Positions 10,906 to 21,895 of a stretch of 64,000 nucleotides of DNA are shown piece after piece. The DNA is from Cyathus striatus. Its lineage: Eukaryota > Basidiomycota > Agaricomycetes > Agaricales > Nidulariaceae. The stretch lies in assembly GCA_025738555.1 (NCBI GenBank), contig JAOVFP010000010.1:3607501-3671500 (forward strand), read 5' to 3'. Each line of letters starts with the position of its first letter. The stretch's first letter is position 1. The notes under the pieces are model-generated. The model did no database searches and was not told where the DNA came from. It saw only the letters and a list, made by a program, of their open reading frames with translations. The position numbers and the translations under genes were made by a program.

Positions 10906-12153
10906 CATCATCATGAAAAATTGGTACTGAATTGGTCCATCCCATTGGTAGAGTCACTAATTTTAAGGCTCCAAAAGAAAGGTAGTCAAATCCCTTGAAT
11001 TTTCTGCCAACACTCTTTCATCATAGCTAACATAAAGGTCTAAAATTCCTCCACATGCTCTTCCTGCAAAATAATTAGCAAGTTCCTGAGTAGCTGGTGG
11101 TAAACCTGAATGTGCAATTGTAACTGCATTTAAAGGTTCAAGACTATGAACTAGTCTAAGACTTTTTCCATCTTTCTTAACTACACAGAACCATTTTGAC
11201 TGGTAAGATGAATTGGATGATTCATATACTCCAGCTTCAATCTTGATCTTAATAATTCTGCATACTTCATCATAAATTGCCAGTGGTATTGGAATATTCT
11301 TAATTACCTAAAGTTTATGAGAAATAGTTGGCATTTCCACTGGTGGAAAATACTCCTTCTTAAAACTATCTCATTCAGAATCATCCCAAGCAAAGGCTTC
11401 ATTTTGTTCCATTATTAAATGATGTATTAATTTTCTTTCTTCAGAAAGGAGAAAATTATCTGAATGCACATTATCAATCTTTGTCTTTTTTTCTTCTGTG
11501 TAACGCCCAGTAGGAATGAAATCAGGTGGATTAGAATTAAGTTTTGGCAAGTTTGCTAAAGGATCACTTTGTATATCTCTTTTTATATGAAATTGTTCAG
11601 ATAATTCTGCTAACACAGGTCTAACTTTTACACCAACTAGTTTGTATTTCTTTCCAGCAAACACTTCAACCTTCTTAGGTATGTTATGTTTTCCTGTTCG
11701 TACAGTTGCATTATTTATTTTTCTTTTTGAAGAAGCAACAAATTCATTCTCATAACTTTTCTTTTCTTTCACTTGTTCAGAGAAACTGTAATAGAGCTTT
11801 GTCATCAGGTGAATATGCTGTATTATTTAAAGACTTTTCCAAGTACAAATACTGCAATTCTGTCTCGGTAAAGCTATCTTTCTTTGATTCTACATATCTT
11901 TCAATACTTATTTTTCCATTTAAATCTTCAGATATCATTAATGCTAACTCTTCTTGATCATCCATCAAATCCTCAAGTTGAACTGAAAATTTTGTCTTTC
12001 ATTTCTTTTCATTATTGTTGGCTTCTCTCCTCTGGCATAAGTAGGAATAACACATTTTTCTCCTGTATTTGGATCCTTAATTATCACAGATTGAGCACCA
12101 TCAATATAATTTTTTACTTCACTTTCTGTCAAGTAGTTAAATGAATGTTTCAT
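10906..12153 (-). pseudogene. Pol of element B: pre-RT segment and N-terminal reverse transcriptase
   Basis: Broken into frames at 12153-11965, 11968-11777 and 11805-11371, then 11370-10906. The last part carries recognisable RT blocks: YESSNSSYQSKWFCVVKKDG near 11200, RLVHSLEPLNAVT near 11140, and GGILDLYVSYDERVLAE near 11040. The frame ends in the segment before the catalytic YVDD-type box, which is missing. Stops near 11310 and 10930 confirm decay. Confidence 0.75.
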
Positions 12154-12189
12154 TAATATCTTGTAGGGTAGGTCAAATACAACATGAAC

Positions 12190-12540
12190 TCACATATAAA
12201 TTGTTAATGTTTCAAATCTAAATGGAACATTCTGAGTTAGTTCACATGTCTTTTGTACTTGTCTATTTGTGCTTTGCATAGGTACAGTTATATCTGAATT
12301 ATAGGAAATTCTACAACTATCAGTAGTTTCCTTGTTTATGGATATAATTTGTGAACCTGAGTCAAGTAAAGCTTCTTTCTCTTTAATTCCATTCACCATA
12401 CAAGTAATCATTCTTAAATTTTCAGACTCTCTTGCTACAAAAACTGCTGAATCTCTTTCACTTAGTGGTAAGGTTTCCAAGTATTGCATTATTGAATTGC
12501 TAATAAACCATACTTGTTTAATTTCTTCCTCTGTATCCAT
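12190..12540 (-). pseudogene. Retropepsin domain of Ty3 element B
   Basis: A 116-codon frame with the aspartic protease signature ALLDSGSQIISI near residue 58. It is the expected Gag-Pol protease between the linker and the reverse transcriptase. It is separated from the downstream Pol frames by frameshifts near 12150 and 11970. Confidence 0.78.
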
Positions 12541-13494
12541 AGCTCTGTATCCATAGCTCTGTATCCATAGTTTTGATTTGAACAGTAAGCTGTTTCAGAC
12601 TACTTTGCATAACAGTCTTAACATTTTGGTCTTGCTGTGATGATGTATTCTTTTCTTTTGCATCATTTACATTTTCTGGATTGCCAATCATTATTCTCTT
12701 ACTAGATATCCTGTTTTTATATGCTTTTCTGTATGCTGGAGAAATAGCAAGTAACTCCTCATGAGAAAGCACTGCATCTTGGCTCAACATCTTATCAACA
12801 ATTCTATCAATTTCAACAGTGACTTCAACTGGTGCCTGATATTTGTATACTGGCCTTTTTGATTGAATATCAAAATTTTCCTTGGTTTTGTTAATAAATC
12901 TAATGTCTATAGCAGGCTGAACTGGTGGTACATATAAATAAGGCAATTCTTGAATCTCTGAATCCTTAAATATAACTTTTTTATTTTTTGAATTTTTTAT
13001 AGAATTTTCTATTATTTCTTCATCAGAACTAGAATCATCTAAAGGAGAATCAATATTTCTATGTTTGTTTTCAGGAGTTTTATTAGTACCAGTCTTGATC
13101 CTATTATTTTGCTGCCTAGTTCTCTCCTTCATTGGACACTTCAGAAATTCTGCTGAGAGTCCAATTTACTTGAACTCTTAGTTTGGACAAACTGATCTTT
13201 CTTTAAATTATTCAACTCATTTCTGATCTTACTCAATTCAGCTAACAATAGACTTGTTTCTGAAGTTGCTACTGGCTGAGAAACTGAACTAGGAAAATTA
13301 TTTCTTTGATTAAACTGAACTACTTTCTGTCTCATTTCATGAAGCGCTCTTTCTTGTCTCTTCAATTCTTTATCTTTTGCTTCTAACTGAGTATTTCTAT
13401 TGTCCTTTATAGCATTTACATATAGTAAATATCCTTCCTCATTAGTACTATTGACAGGAGAAAGATCCAGAACACCAGGTGGAAATTCAGGCAT
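12518..13494 (-). pseudogene. Gag-to-protease linker region of element B (DUF4100-like)
   Basis: Two consecutive frames (13494-13141 and 13132-12518), disrupted between them. The first carries a Lys/Glu/Arg-rich probable coiled coil (LEAKDKELKRQERALHEMRQ). The second contains LSHEELLAISPAYRKAYK near residue 125, a motif I associate with the DUF4100 region upstream of protease in fungal gypsy elements; this assignment is from memory of the family and is tentative. A short direct repeat of about 13 bp (tccatagctctgta) lies at its 3' end near 12540-12565. Confidence 0.6.
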
Positions 13495-13939
13495 TAAGTC
13501 TTACATATTAACTTTTGCTAAATAGTGTCTTTCTACCTTGTCCTTGATTAGACCATCACCTCTTGACATACTTTGCCCATTTCCAAAGTAAAGCTTATTC
13601 TGATCCTTAATTATTACTTTCCCATTGGCTTATGCCTCTATCTTTTACTGAATATTGTAATCAACTATGACTTAACTGTCCACAGTAAAAACATTTCCTA
13701 TTTTGAATAGTAGAAGGATCATTTATAACTCTGTTGGTTTGGTTCAAAGAAATTCCTTCAGGCTGAACACCTTCAAAATAATTTTTCATCAATTTTTCAG
13801 TGGTCTTTCAAGAGTCTTTCATGGCATTGACTTCTTGTACAATAGAACTAACTTCTTTTTGAATCCCTTCCTTTAGGGATACAAATTCTTTCTTTATGGC
13901 CTGATCTGGAATTACATCATAGCTTGAGGAATTAACTCT

Positions 13940-14875
13940 CTAATTTATATTTATGTCTGCTGCTTTCCTCAGAGTTCTATCCATGGTAATACTCAGAGTC
14001 ATGTCCATTACTTCTTTTAATTCATAGGAATCCTCTTTCTTAGCTATTTTATTAGTGGTAAAAGTACTTGTTGTTGTTGTTGTAGTAGTAGTAGTACTTC
14101 CTCTTGTTGTATTTGCAGAAGAAGCTACTTTCTTTACCAACAGCAAGTGTATATTCAAAGCTTCCTGAAATTCCTCATTCAATGCTCCTTGGAAGTACTC
14201 AACTGCTTCCCTATTTGAGATGATGGAAGACCCTTCAGTGAGCTTCTCATATTCACTATGGAACTTCCTAATAAATGCTTTTAGTCTAGTTTCATCTAGA
14301 TGGCTGATACTTCTATATTCTCTGCAAATACTTCTCAAGTGTTTCAGAGATTCTTTTGAACTATCAGCTTCAGGATATTCTATGAATATTTTTGTCTTAA
14401 ATGCTTCCCAACTATCACCCTTTGCTTCATCAAATGACTTCCAATCTTTTCTTACTGAAGAGTCAACATAGACAATTGCCCATTGAATTTTTGCCTTGTC
14501 ACCAGAAATTTCAGATATCTCAAACATTTGTTTAAGTAATTCTAAAAAATCTTCCAGTTCATCCATTTTGAATACATCCCATCTTGGTGCATCATTAGAA
14601 AGTGCTTTTGGCATATGTGGTTTAGTTATTTTTGTTCTAAGTGGTGAAACAGAAGGTCTTATAAAATTTCTATTTCTTTGAAATTGTATATGATTTTGTG
14701 GTGTAGCTGCAGAGTTCATAGGTGTTCTTTGTGGATTTGATTCAGATGTAGAATAAGGTGGATGAAACAAAGATGATGCACTAGACTCGTGTCTTTCTTG
14801 TACAGCTAAGTTTGCTTGAACCTTTTCTTGAACTCTACTTTCAGCAGGATTATTACTCCTTGCTGTTTGACTCAT
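13940..14875 (-). pseudogene. Gag of Ty3 element B
   Basis: A 311-codon frame. The N-terminus is Gln/Ser/Asn-rich and disordered. The capsid-like core runs from about residue 85 (DAPRWDVFKMDELEDFLE) to about 240 (EAVEYFQGALNEEFQEALN). It ends in Thr-rich low-complexity sequence encoded by a trinucleotide run (about 14070-14100). The CCHC knuckle lies just downstream, outside this frame (near 13700): CFYCGQLSH is visible, but a stop and a Tyr in place of the last Cys ruin it. It is therefore a decayed structural protein of the virus-like particle. Confidence 0.78.
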
Positions 14876-14878
14876 TTG

Positions 14879-15044
14879 AGTTGTTTGGAAAAGAAGATCT
14901 CTGAAATAGATCTAAGATGCTGATTTATGGAAGATTGTCATCTCGATTTCGGCCTCAATCATCAGTTACTTATCCCAATAACATCAGCACCTTAGATCTA
15001 TTTCAGAGATCTTCTTTTCCAAACAACTCAAATGTTTGCTTTGG
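14879..15044. repeat. Inverted repeat at a head-to-head junction of two Ty3 gag regions
   Basis: The left arm, about 14879-14924 (gagttgtttggaaaagaag...), is repeated in inverted orientation at about 15000-15044 (...cttcttttccaaacaactc), with a spacer of about 75 nt. The left arm begins at the start of the minus-strand gag of element B. The right arm leads into a plus-strand zinc knuckle. A palindrome is expected where two copies were joined tail-first or after template switching. Confidence 0.85.
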
Positions 15045-16235
15045 ATGTGAAAAAGATAGACACATAATATGAGAATGCCTGAAGTTAGCAAACTATCTCA
15101 AAACTGGAGTAATTAAGTGGGATAATTATGGCAGAAAGTACACACTAGGTGATGATACCTAAATTTACTGAAACCCTGGAGAATCCTTTTACCAAGTTAT
15201 CAAACAATATACAAGACCATCTAGTAACTATGTGTCTCTCAATGAGGAAGTGAAATTCTATTACAACAACTATGAATCTCACCATTATGCCATAGCCCAA
15301 TCTGAAGATTCAAATTCAGATTATGAGTATCCACAGAATCCCAGATATACTTAGTATGAATCATACCTTGTTGACACCAACTCAGACAGTGAGATCATCA
15401 TATGAGAGGACTTCAATCTCTAACTGCTGTGTGGCTTGTGGAAAGGTTCATGAAGTCAACAACAGGTTCAAGAAAGTTAATTTTTAATGAAGTTAATGTA
15501 CCACAAAAACCATATACAAAAGCTCTTCTCAATTCCAAAAATAAAACTTCAGCACATTCACTCAGTAAGCAGAATAGATGGAGTGCTAGACCCAATAATC
15601 CTCAACTGTTATGCCCAATATCAACAAACCCCACATCGTTTCCCCCTCAATCACAAGTATGATTCAATACTTCCACAGCAGGAACCAACCAATTGTCACT
15701 ACCTAGGCCCAGAAATCCTTAGGTAGAAGGGGCAACATCACAGGATATTGAGATGTCATTACCAGAAGAGACTCCAGAAGAAAGGAGTTATATTCCAGTG
15801 GATGCATGTAAAACACAGTGGAGGGAAAATTTAAATAAGACTAGCTGTAAACTCACTCCTACTCTGCTTTTAAACGAGATGAAGTGAAATCAGCTAAAGG
15901 ACTTGCTTATCAAAGTGAATTATCAAACTATTCTGGGAACATTCAAAGATGTAGCATATAATTTACAGGAATGTCTCAAAGTCAAAAATTCAGCCACACC
16001 TGCCAATCCAAATAAAGTATTACAATATATATATCATGATGAACCCTACCCTCTAGTTGCTGCAGCTTCCATTCTAAGAAGCAAGGGCCCCTCATCAAAA
16101 TTAAACTTTACCATGAAAATGAAGAAGTGCAGGCAGTAATTGATACAGGATCACAACTTAACATTATCAATGAATGGTTAGTCAAGAAATTCATTCACTT
16201 TCCTATGGATGTCTTCCAAGCAGTCACCATGACAG

Positions 16236-16453
16236 TGTTAAAACTATTGGACTGGACAGGGATTGAACCTGTGACCACCTATACTCATGACTAGGTGCTC
16301 TTCCAACTGAGCTACCAGCCCTTGCCTATACACAAGCAAGAACAGGTACTTAACTAGTTGAGTGAACTATCAAGCTCGTCACTATGGCAGGGATGCTCCA
16401 ATATAATACACCCCCATAACCCAGTCAAGGCTGTCAACCTTGCCAATCCAACA
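16236..16453. mobile_element. 218-bp insertion with TG...CA ends and an internal tRNA-like gene
   Basis: The insertion splits the protease frame between VTMT and NTNSGE. Removing 16236-16453 and one copy of a 5-bp flank restores the frame exactly. Flanks are gacag (left) and gacaa (right), a 5-bp target duplication with one change. The ends are TGTT ... AACA, as in LTRs, with imperfect inverted similarity (ttggactgg / ttggattgg). It could be a tiny solo LTR, a TRIM/SMART-like element or a tRNA-derived SINE; I cannot decide. Confidence 0.6.
16248..16321 (-). tRNA. tRNA-like sequence (possibly Met, CAT), probably degenerate
   Basis: The minus strand shows a 7-bp acceptor stem (GGGCTGG / CCAGTCC, one G-U) with discriminator A. 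The D arm and A box are TAGCTCAGTTGGAAGAGC; the T arm and B box are ACAGGTTCAATCCCTGT. The anticodon arm is irregular: CCTA pairs with TAGG around the loop GTCATGAGTA, about one to three nt longer than a standard loop. If CAT is the anticodon it is Met-like, but this is uncertain. Its place inside an insertion suggests a mobile, Pol III-promoter-bearing copy. Confidence 0.6.
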
Positions 16454-17705
16454 GACAAACACAAATAGTGGTGAAGGAATGCTAGCTGAACTTATAGAGA
16501 ATGTTGAATTAACAAGTGGAGGACTATCTACACAAGCCAACTTATATATAAAGTCAAGAACCTCCTTTGAAGTACTTTTAGGTCACCCATGGCAATGAAA
16601 TCATAAAGTATCTATTGAAGAATGCGATGATGGAACATATATTCACATTACAGATCCTCATTCTGGTGGTAGACAATATGAAATATGTGCACTGCAGGAA
16701 AAAGACTTTGCTAGATCATTCAGAAGACAGGCATATGCAGTAGTCACAGATAAAGAAACACCTATCCTATCACACCAGCTTCAAGATAATCCATTGGTCA
16801 CTCCTATTACATTAACAGAATCACCTATACCTGCCTATAGTCCATTAGTCATGAGTTTTACATCACCAGAAGCACTCAGAGTAGAAGAAAGGGACATAGT
16901 AATAGACCATTTGTCATCACTAAACTTAATTTCCAAACCAGATCAGCCAGTGGAGATTTCACTTACATCAGCAGAAAACATTGGCATTATTCCCTTGGAA
17001 AACAATGCAAGAATTGAATTAAACAATTCTTGTAATTGGAAAACTATTGTCTTTGAGCCACCTGACCACAATGAAGCTAATTATAGCTCATCCAATAACA
17101 ATGTAGAAATCTATTTTAATAATTCTTTAAATTATAACAATGATTTTACTGTGGAACAATAGAAAAAGTGGAATAATGACATAGCACAGGCCATAAAGAT
17201 AATGGATCACCAAAATTACAGTCCCACTCAGAAAATTCACACAATAACATTATGTCATCAGAACCACCTGATATGGATGATCACACAGAATTTTGGTTGG
17301 AAAAATTGAGATGTGCACTCCTAAAGGAGAAATTTAAGAGAAATTTAAATAGAAAAATATGACATAGAGACTACAGATAATTCAGAAAGTCACTCCTAGC
17401 ACCACCAGCATTCAAGCCAAACCAGTATTACCCACCATACACATTCTTCAGCCAGCTAGTTACCAGAATGCCTATTATATTGCTCAATGATAACCCCTTG
17501 GTACTTGGCAATGAAACTGCCACCAAGCAACATTGGCAACAGGACCCCTTTCAAGATCATCAGAGACAGTGTCAATGTGGCCTGGAGCTGATCAAATTGG
17601 AGAATGCCTGATTTCATTAGGCTCAGTACCCTTTCCATCCTATCTACTGTATATTTAGGCTGAAGATGTAATATTCACTCAAATCTCATTGAGGAATTCA
17701 TCACC

Positions 17706-18671
17706 ATGAATGCCAAGCTCTCTGTTCACAATAGTGAGACAGGCACACATGCAAAGTTGTTTGGCCATGCACAAATAACCTTCTATCCAGAGTCAGAACT
17801 CAAGTGTGATCGACTGTGGGAATTGAACCTCCCAATACAGACAGATCTCCAGTGGGAGGCAATCTCTCATTACTATCATACTCAGGACTTCACCAACCCA
17901 CATGATGACCCCCCTTTTCATCCTTCCCTTGTCTCAGCTTATCTCGATCCATTCTGTGCTCTTCTTCCCAAATTTTCAGATTTTTACACCTTCTCTGGCA
18001 ACTAATGACTCAATGAAGACATCACTCATGTGGACCCTGCAAATGATTTTACAGATCACCTCACTGTCCTCCTCAACCATGACCATAATGGAGTAATACC
18101 CAAACTCAGCAAGACTGCACCTCAAGATATCCAACTAGTTACCCATGCTGAATTCAAGTTCTTACAACAAATTGGAGATGTAATCTTGGGCTTGAGTAGC
18201 TCATGGCAGGATGGAATCCTCTTGCCTGAGGACCTGGTTTGGAGGCAAATGGTCTGGTCTACTGACAATGGTACGTCCTACACTTTGTACTCAGATGTAG
18301 AGTGTGTATTTTTACTTGCATGCAAAACTTGGCCAGAAGAAATGCATGCCACTGGCCCTCCTATCATTGTAGAGGCTTGCCCTGCTTCTCTTATCATCAA
18401 TATTCCTACTCTCAATGAGATTGGCTCAGACTGGAGCTCATTCCCATCATACTCACCTGTCTTGAACCCCTTGCTTATGGACAATGATGCCATGTCTGAC
18501 ATATTAAGTTATAGTTCATTTTCGATTTCTTTCTCCCCAGAACTCAAAAATGCAGTTTTGCCTCCCACTCCTCCTCCCTCTCCTCTCTGCCACACACAAT
18601 CCACCTCAAATATTGTCACTATCAAGAAACCCTTTCCACTTGTCTCATTACCTGCTGTTAGTGGCAGATAA
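17706..18671 (+). CDS. Uncharacterised ORF with one internal stop, near a retroelement end
   Basis: One frame of about 320 codons, interrupted only by TAA at 18003-18005. The sequence is acidic and rich in Pro/Ser/His/Leu; the C-terminus is Pro-rich (PPTPPPSP). I do not recognise a domain. It starts MNAKLSVHNSETGTHAKLFG and ends LVSLPAVSGR. It lies downstream of Ty3 element C and just upstream of LTR-like words (cttatctaatctattatctaatc), so it may be a 3'-located accessory ORF of a retroelement. It could instead be host or captured sequence. The low number of stops next to heavily decayed Ty3 remains suggests it is younger or was under constraint more recently. Confidence 0.45.
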
Positions 18672-18790
18672 GCTAAACACTTGAAGTTGAACTTAAACAC
18701 TTAAATATAGAAAGAAGAATGACTCTTATTGCTCATCTGGAATAAACTAGCACTCCTTATCTAATCTATTATCTAATCTTATCTATGTCA

Positions 18791-19139
18791 TAACTCACAA
18801 TACATGAAGTTTCAGAAGATCCAGAACTTGGTGATATATTCTCCATCTCTATAAACCACTATATATTTGCACTTTATAAATAAAATAGTTGAAAAGATAG
18901 AGACTAGTTGTATGTGTTTATTATCTTCACCATGAGTTGAGGACTTATTTATATCGGTAGGAAGGGGAATGAAGAAGGTGCAAGGTGCAAGGTGCAAGAA
19001 GGAGAGGGGAGTTGAAAATCTCAAAATCCTCTTCATCTTCACTAGTAGACATGCTGTTGTTGTCTGAATTAGTTTCCATGTCAAAATTGGATAGGTGTTA
19101 GGATTTCACTTCTTATCTAATCTATTATTTAATCTTTAG
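18791..19139. repeat. Left arm of a large inverted repeat (about 349 bp)
   Basis: Nearly identical in reverse complement to 20873-21223, with a 1.7-kb spacer. The outer half carries the triplicated word ggtgcaa. The inner end contains tgttaggatttcacttcttatctaatc, an LTR start also seen at 26133. Both arms therefore look like 3' ends of the same LTR family in opposite orientation. An open frame of 87-90 codons runs through both arms but is explained by their homology. Confidence 0.85.
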
Positions 19140-20872
19140 AATCTAAGCTTATGGTGATGATATATGGTAGCCTGGGGCTATCCAAGAATCAGCAATGAGT
19201 ATTGAAGATGGTGCGGTGCCCACTAAGTCATTCTCCCATCTACACTCAGAAGAACAAATCAAGGGATTGCTTGTTGCATATGAAGATCTGTGACAGCCAC
19301 AATGCAATTGAGTTATGAGGAAAGAGCTTGCAAATATTGAGAAGATGATGGTTCTTCAAAGTGAATTTGAGAAAATGAGCAACTCAATAAAGGATTAGCA
19401 TGCTTGTGATTTGAAGATGATTGCTGGTATGGAGAATGTAAAAGAGTTGGCAGAATAGGTGGAGATTATGGATAATTTTGTGTATGGTGCAAAAGATGAG
19501 GCAGACAATTGGTGAGTTGAATGAGATGTTCTTCAATTCCTTCCTGAGATGATTGAAAATTTAGTTGTTGCAGTTTTGTCTCATTTTTATGACAATGACA
19601 GTAATTCTTACTTCAGCTTATTTAGCATCTTGGTATTATCTATTGCTTGAATTCTTCTTGGCACTTAGGACACTTCCTCCCTCTATGCTTGAGACTGTGC
19701 AGTAGTCTAATTTCTTCTCACACATTTAGTAGTAGTGAAAATAAATATAATCTCCCTATTAAAAGGTCAGAAAAGAGATGAGAGCACAAAGTGCAAAATA
19801 ATACTTGTATGAATTATTGTAGACAAAAATACAAAAGAATGTGGGGTTTCAAAAGCCTAATAGAAGCCAGACAAACCATCATGGAGTGAGTAAGCCTCCT
19901 ATGCACAGCACCTAAAGTATTGAACACTCCCACACTCTCAGTCAGTAGTCACAAAACCATATTCATAATTATTGAACATAGATACACCTCAATATTTTCA
20001 ATGATACAATAACCCATTCAAAACATGTACAATCCATCAATAACACCAAAAGCACCTACCCCCTCTATGCCCATCACAGCAGCACATACAGCTACCACAT
20101 CTCTACTTTCCAGAGAAAATGCATGAGGGCAATATTATGTTAAGAAAGCTCAATCCAAGAGAACAAACAAAAGTTGATGCTGGATTTAAAGAAGGGCCAT
20201 GAGGTTGTAGCTCTGTGACAATTAGCTGAGTGTCTCATGAGCAAAAATCTTAATACTAATATCCAAATATGTGTCACAATTGCAATACAAATATTCCAAA
20301 CATTTTGACTTTTATGCAAAGCTATATAAATATCTGTTACTGTCAATTATGAAGTTGTTTATTTCAGAATACCAGTTGGCCCCCTTCATGACAAACAAGT
20401 TGTGTATTACAAATTGATTATAATAACTGGGTGTCTCATATGTTATGCAAAGCTATATACTGTATCACAAATATGAAGTTGTTATTATTCTTCCTCCAGT
20501 AACTCTGCTTTTCTTTGGGCCTGTTCATGATCTAATTATGAGTACAGAAAAGAGTATAGCATTAAGGATTGACAACTTAAAGGTGTAGTGAATGGACTCT
20601 TCAATGTTCCTTATCAACTATGATGTTCATTTCCATTGTTTTTTCTATAGAATTGTTCATTGTTCAGGAAGAAATGATTAACTGTTTTAGTAAATGATGA
20701 GTATTTCTTGTCAGTCATATTAGCTAGTTGTTTCTTGTCCTGGATAAAATTCTGTTCTGGAATTAATGATATCTTTAAATGATTCAAAAGGTAATGGATC
20801 TGGAGTATTCTTATATTCCTTTACAAGTGTTATTTCACCTGAGTCATCTTCTGAACCATCATCAAATCTAAT
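19140..20872. other. AT-rich spacer between inverted repeat arms
   Basis: No gene recognised. A minus-strand stretch at about 20730-20870 is open over about 45 codons (rich in Asp/Glu/Pro) next to the right arm and may be retroelement coding remains. No terminal repeats or RNA genes are seen. Confidence 0.4.
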
Positions 20873-21223
20873 CTAAAGATTAAATAATAGATTAGATAAG
20901 GAGTGAAATCCTAACACCTGTCCAATTTTGACATGGAAACTAATTCAGACGACAATAGCATGTCTACTAGTGAAGATGAAGAGGATTTTGAGATTTTCAA
21001 CTCCCCTCTCCTTCTTGCACCTTGCACCTTGCACCTTCTTCATTCCCCTTCCTACTGATATAAATAAGTCCTCAACTCATGGTGAAGATAATAAACACAT
21101 ACAACTAGCCTCTATCTTTTCAACTATTTTATTTATAAAGTGCAAATATATAGTGGTTTATAGAGATGAAGAATATATCACTGAGTTCTGAATCTTCTGA
21201 AACTTCATGTATTGTGAGTTAAA
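20873..21223. repeat. Right arm of the large inverted repeat
   Basis: Inverted, nearly identical copy of 18791-19139. It runs from ctaaagattaaataatag to tgtattgtgagtta, where similarity to the left arm stops. Confidence 0.85.
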
Positions 21224-21621
21224 CAGGACAAAACAAAGTACCTTTTGGGTGCCAAACTCTTATCAAATGGATCTTTAAGTATTTAAAAAATAAAATTTGA
21301 GCAATTTACTTCTAAGACTAATAATCTCAAATCTTTTACCATTAATAAAATTCTGCTGAAGATAGAACTACACTTGAAAAAAATACCAGAACCTGGCATT
21401 CACTGCAAAGGGGTATTTTCACACCTTCCAGAATTCACTTAACAAGAAGTTTGAAAAATTTCTTTTGTGCTTCAATTTAACTACCTTCTGTCAGCAAATC
21501 TATACATTAAGAGAAGTCATAGGAAGGACTGAACCTTCTAAGAAGCTATATATACTCCTACTTCTATAGCTCAATTTTCACTAAGTCAACTCTCTTATCA
21601 CACTTACTGCTCTATATCAAG

Positions 21622-21895
21622 ATGTCTACTGCTCAAACTGTAAGTTCTTTTGCTCTGTACATAAAATCATATACAAATAAATATATTTAATTCAGACTTC
21701 TATCATGGATGCTCAAACTGTAAGTTGGTATTCACTTTGAAAGAGTTATTTCTGAAATGCAATACAGACTTTCACCACTTATGGTGCTCAAACTGTAATT
21801 TCTACTGCTTTGCATGTGAAATTATATACTAATAAATATATTTAATTCAGACTTCCACTACTCTGAATTGGATCTTCAAGTATGGGGTCAAATAG
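21622..21895 (+). CDS. Possible micro-exon gene encoding a 37-residue Thr-rich peptide
   Basis: Predicted exons 21622-21639, 21696-21719, 21768-21794 and 21851-21895, separated by introns of 56, 48 and 56 nt. All introns are GT...AG and phase 0. Exons 1-3 each end with the codons for AQT (gctcaaact) right before GTAA, and exons 2-4 each begin with ACT. Introns 1 and 3 are clearly homologous (both end aataaatatatttaattcag), so an exon-intron unit has been duplicated. A TATA-like ctatatata lies about 70 nt upstream of the ATG, and a pyrimidine-rich leader precedes it. The stop is TAG after KYGVK. The peptide has no Cys and no signal sequence. It could be a tiny gene, the start of a longer spliced gene, or the 5' leader of a decayed element. 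The exons are too short for ordinary ORF finding. Confidence 0.4.

Larger units (their letters stand above)
10906..14875 (-). mobile_element. Ty3/gypsy element B (minus), truncated inside reverse transcriptase
   Basis: Reads 14875 to 10906 on the minus strand: gag, zinc knuckle, a linker region, protease, then the first part of reverse transcriptase, which stops near 10906 in the conserved TNSVPIFHDDV region. No LTRs, RNase H or integrase remain. Composition is AT-rich compared with the chromovirus at 3.8-10.4 kb, so it is a different lineage. Several frameshifts and stops separate its reading frames. It abuts a head-to-head partner at 14.9-15.0 kb. Confidence 0.82.
15028..17160 (+). mobile_element. 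Ty3/gypsy element C (plus), gag C-terminus and protease, decayed
   Basis: Begins with a zinc knuckle (NVCFGCEKDRHII, one stop, EC) at about 15030-15080. A Ser/Asp/Tyr-rich linker with many stops follows, and then a retropepsin region (VIDTGSQLNIINEWL near 16135; LLGHPW near 16590). The frame at 16794-17162 continues Asn/Ser-rich sequence. No RT is seen. The protease is split by a separate 218-bp insertion. It is of the same general family as element B. Confidence 0.7.

Noticed and set aside
18812..21191. Similar 90- and 87-codon ORFs in the two inverted arms, which look conserved
   Set aside because: The similarity follows from the arms being copies of one LTR-end sequence. The frame crosses the LTR boundary, so coding is unlikely.
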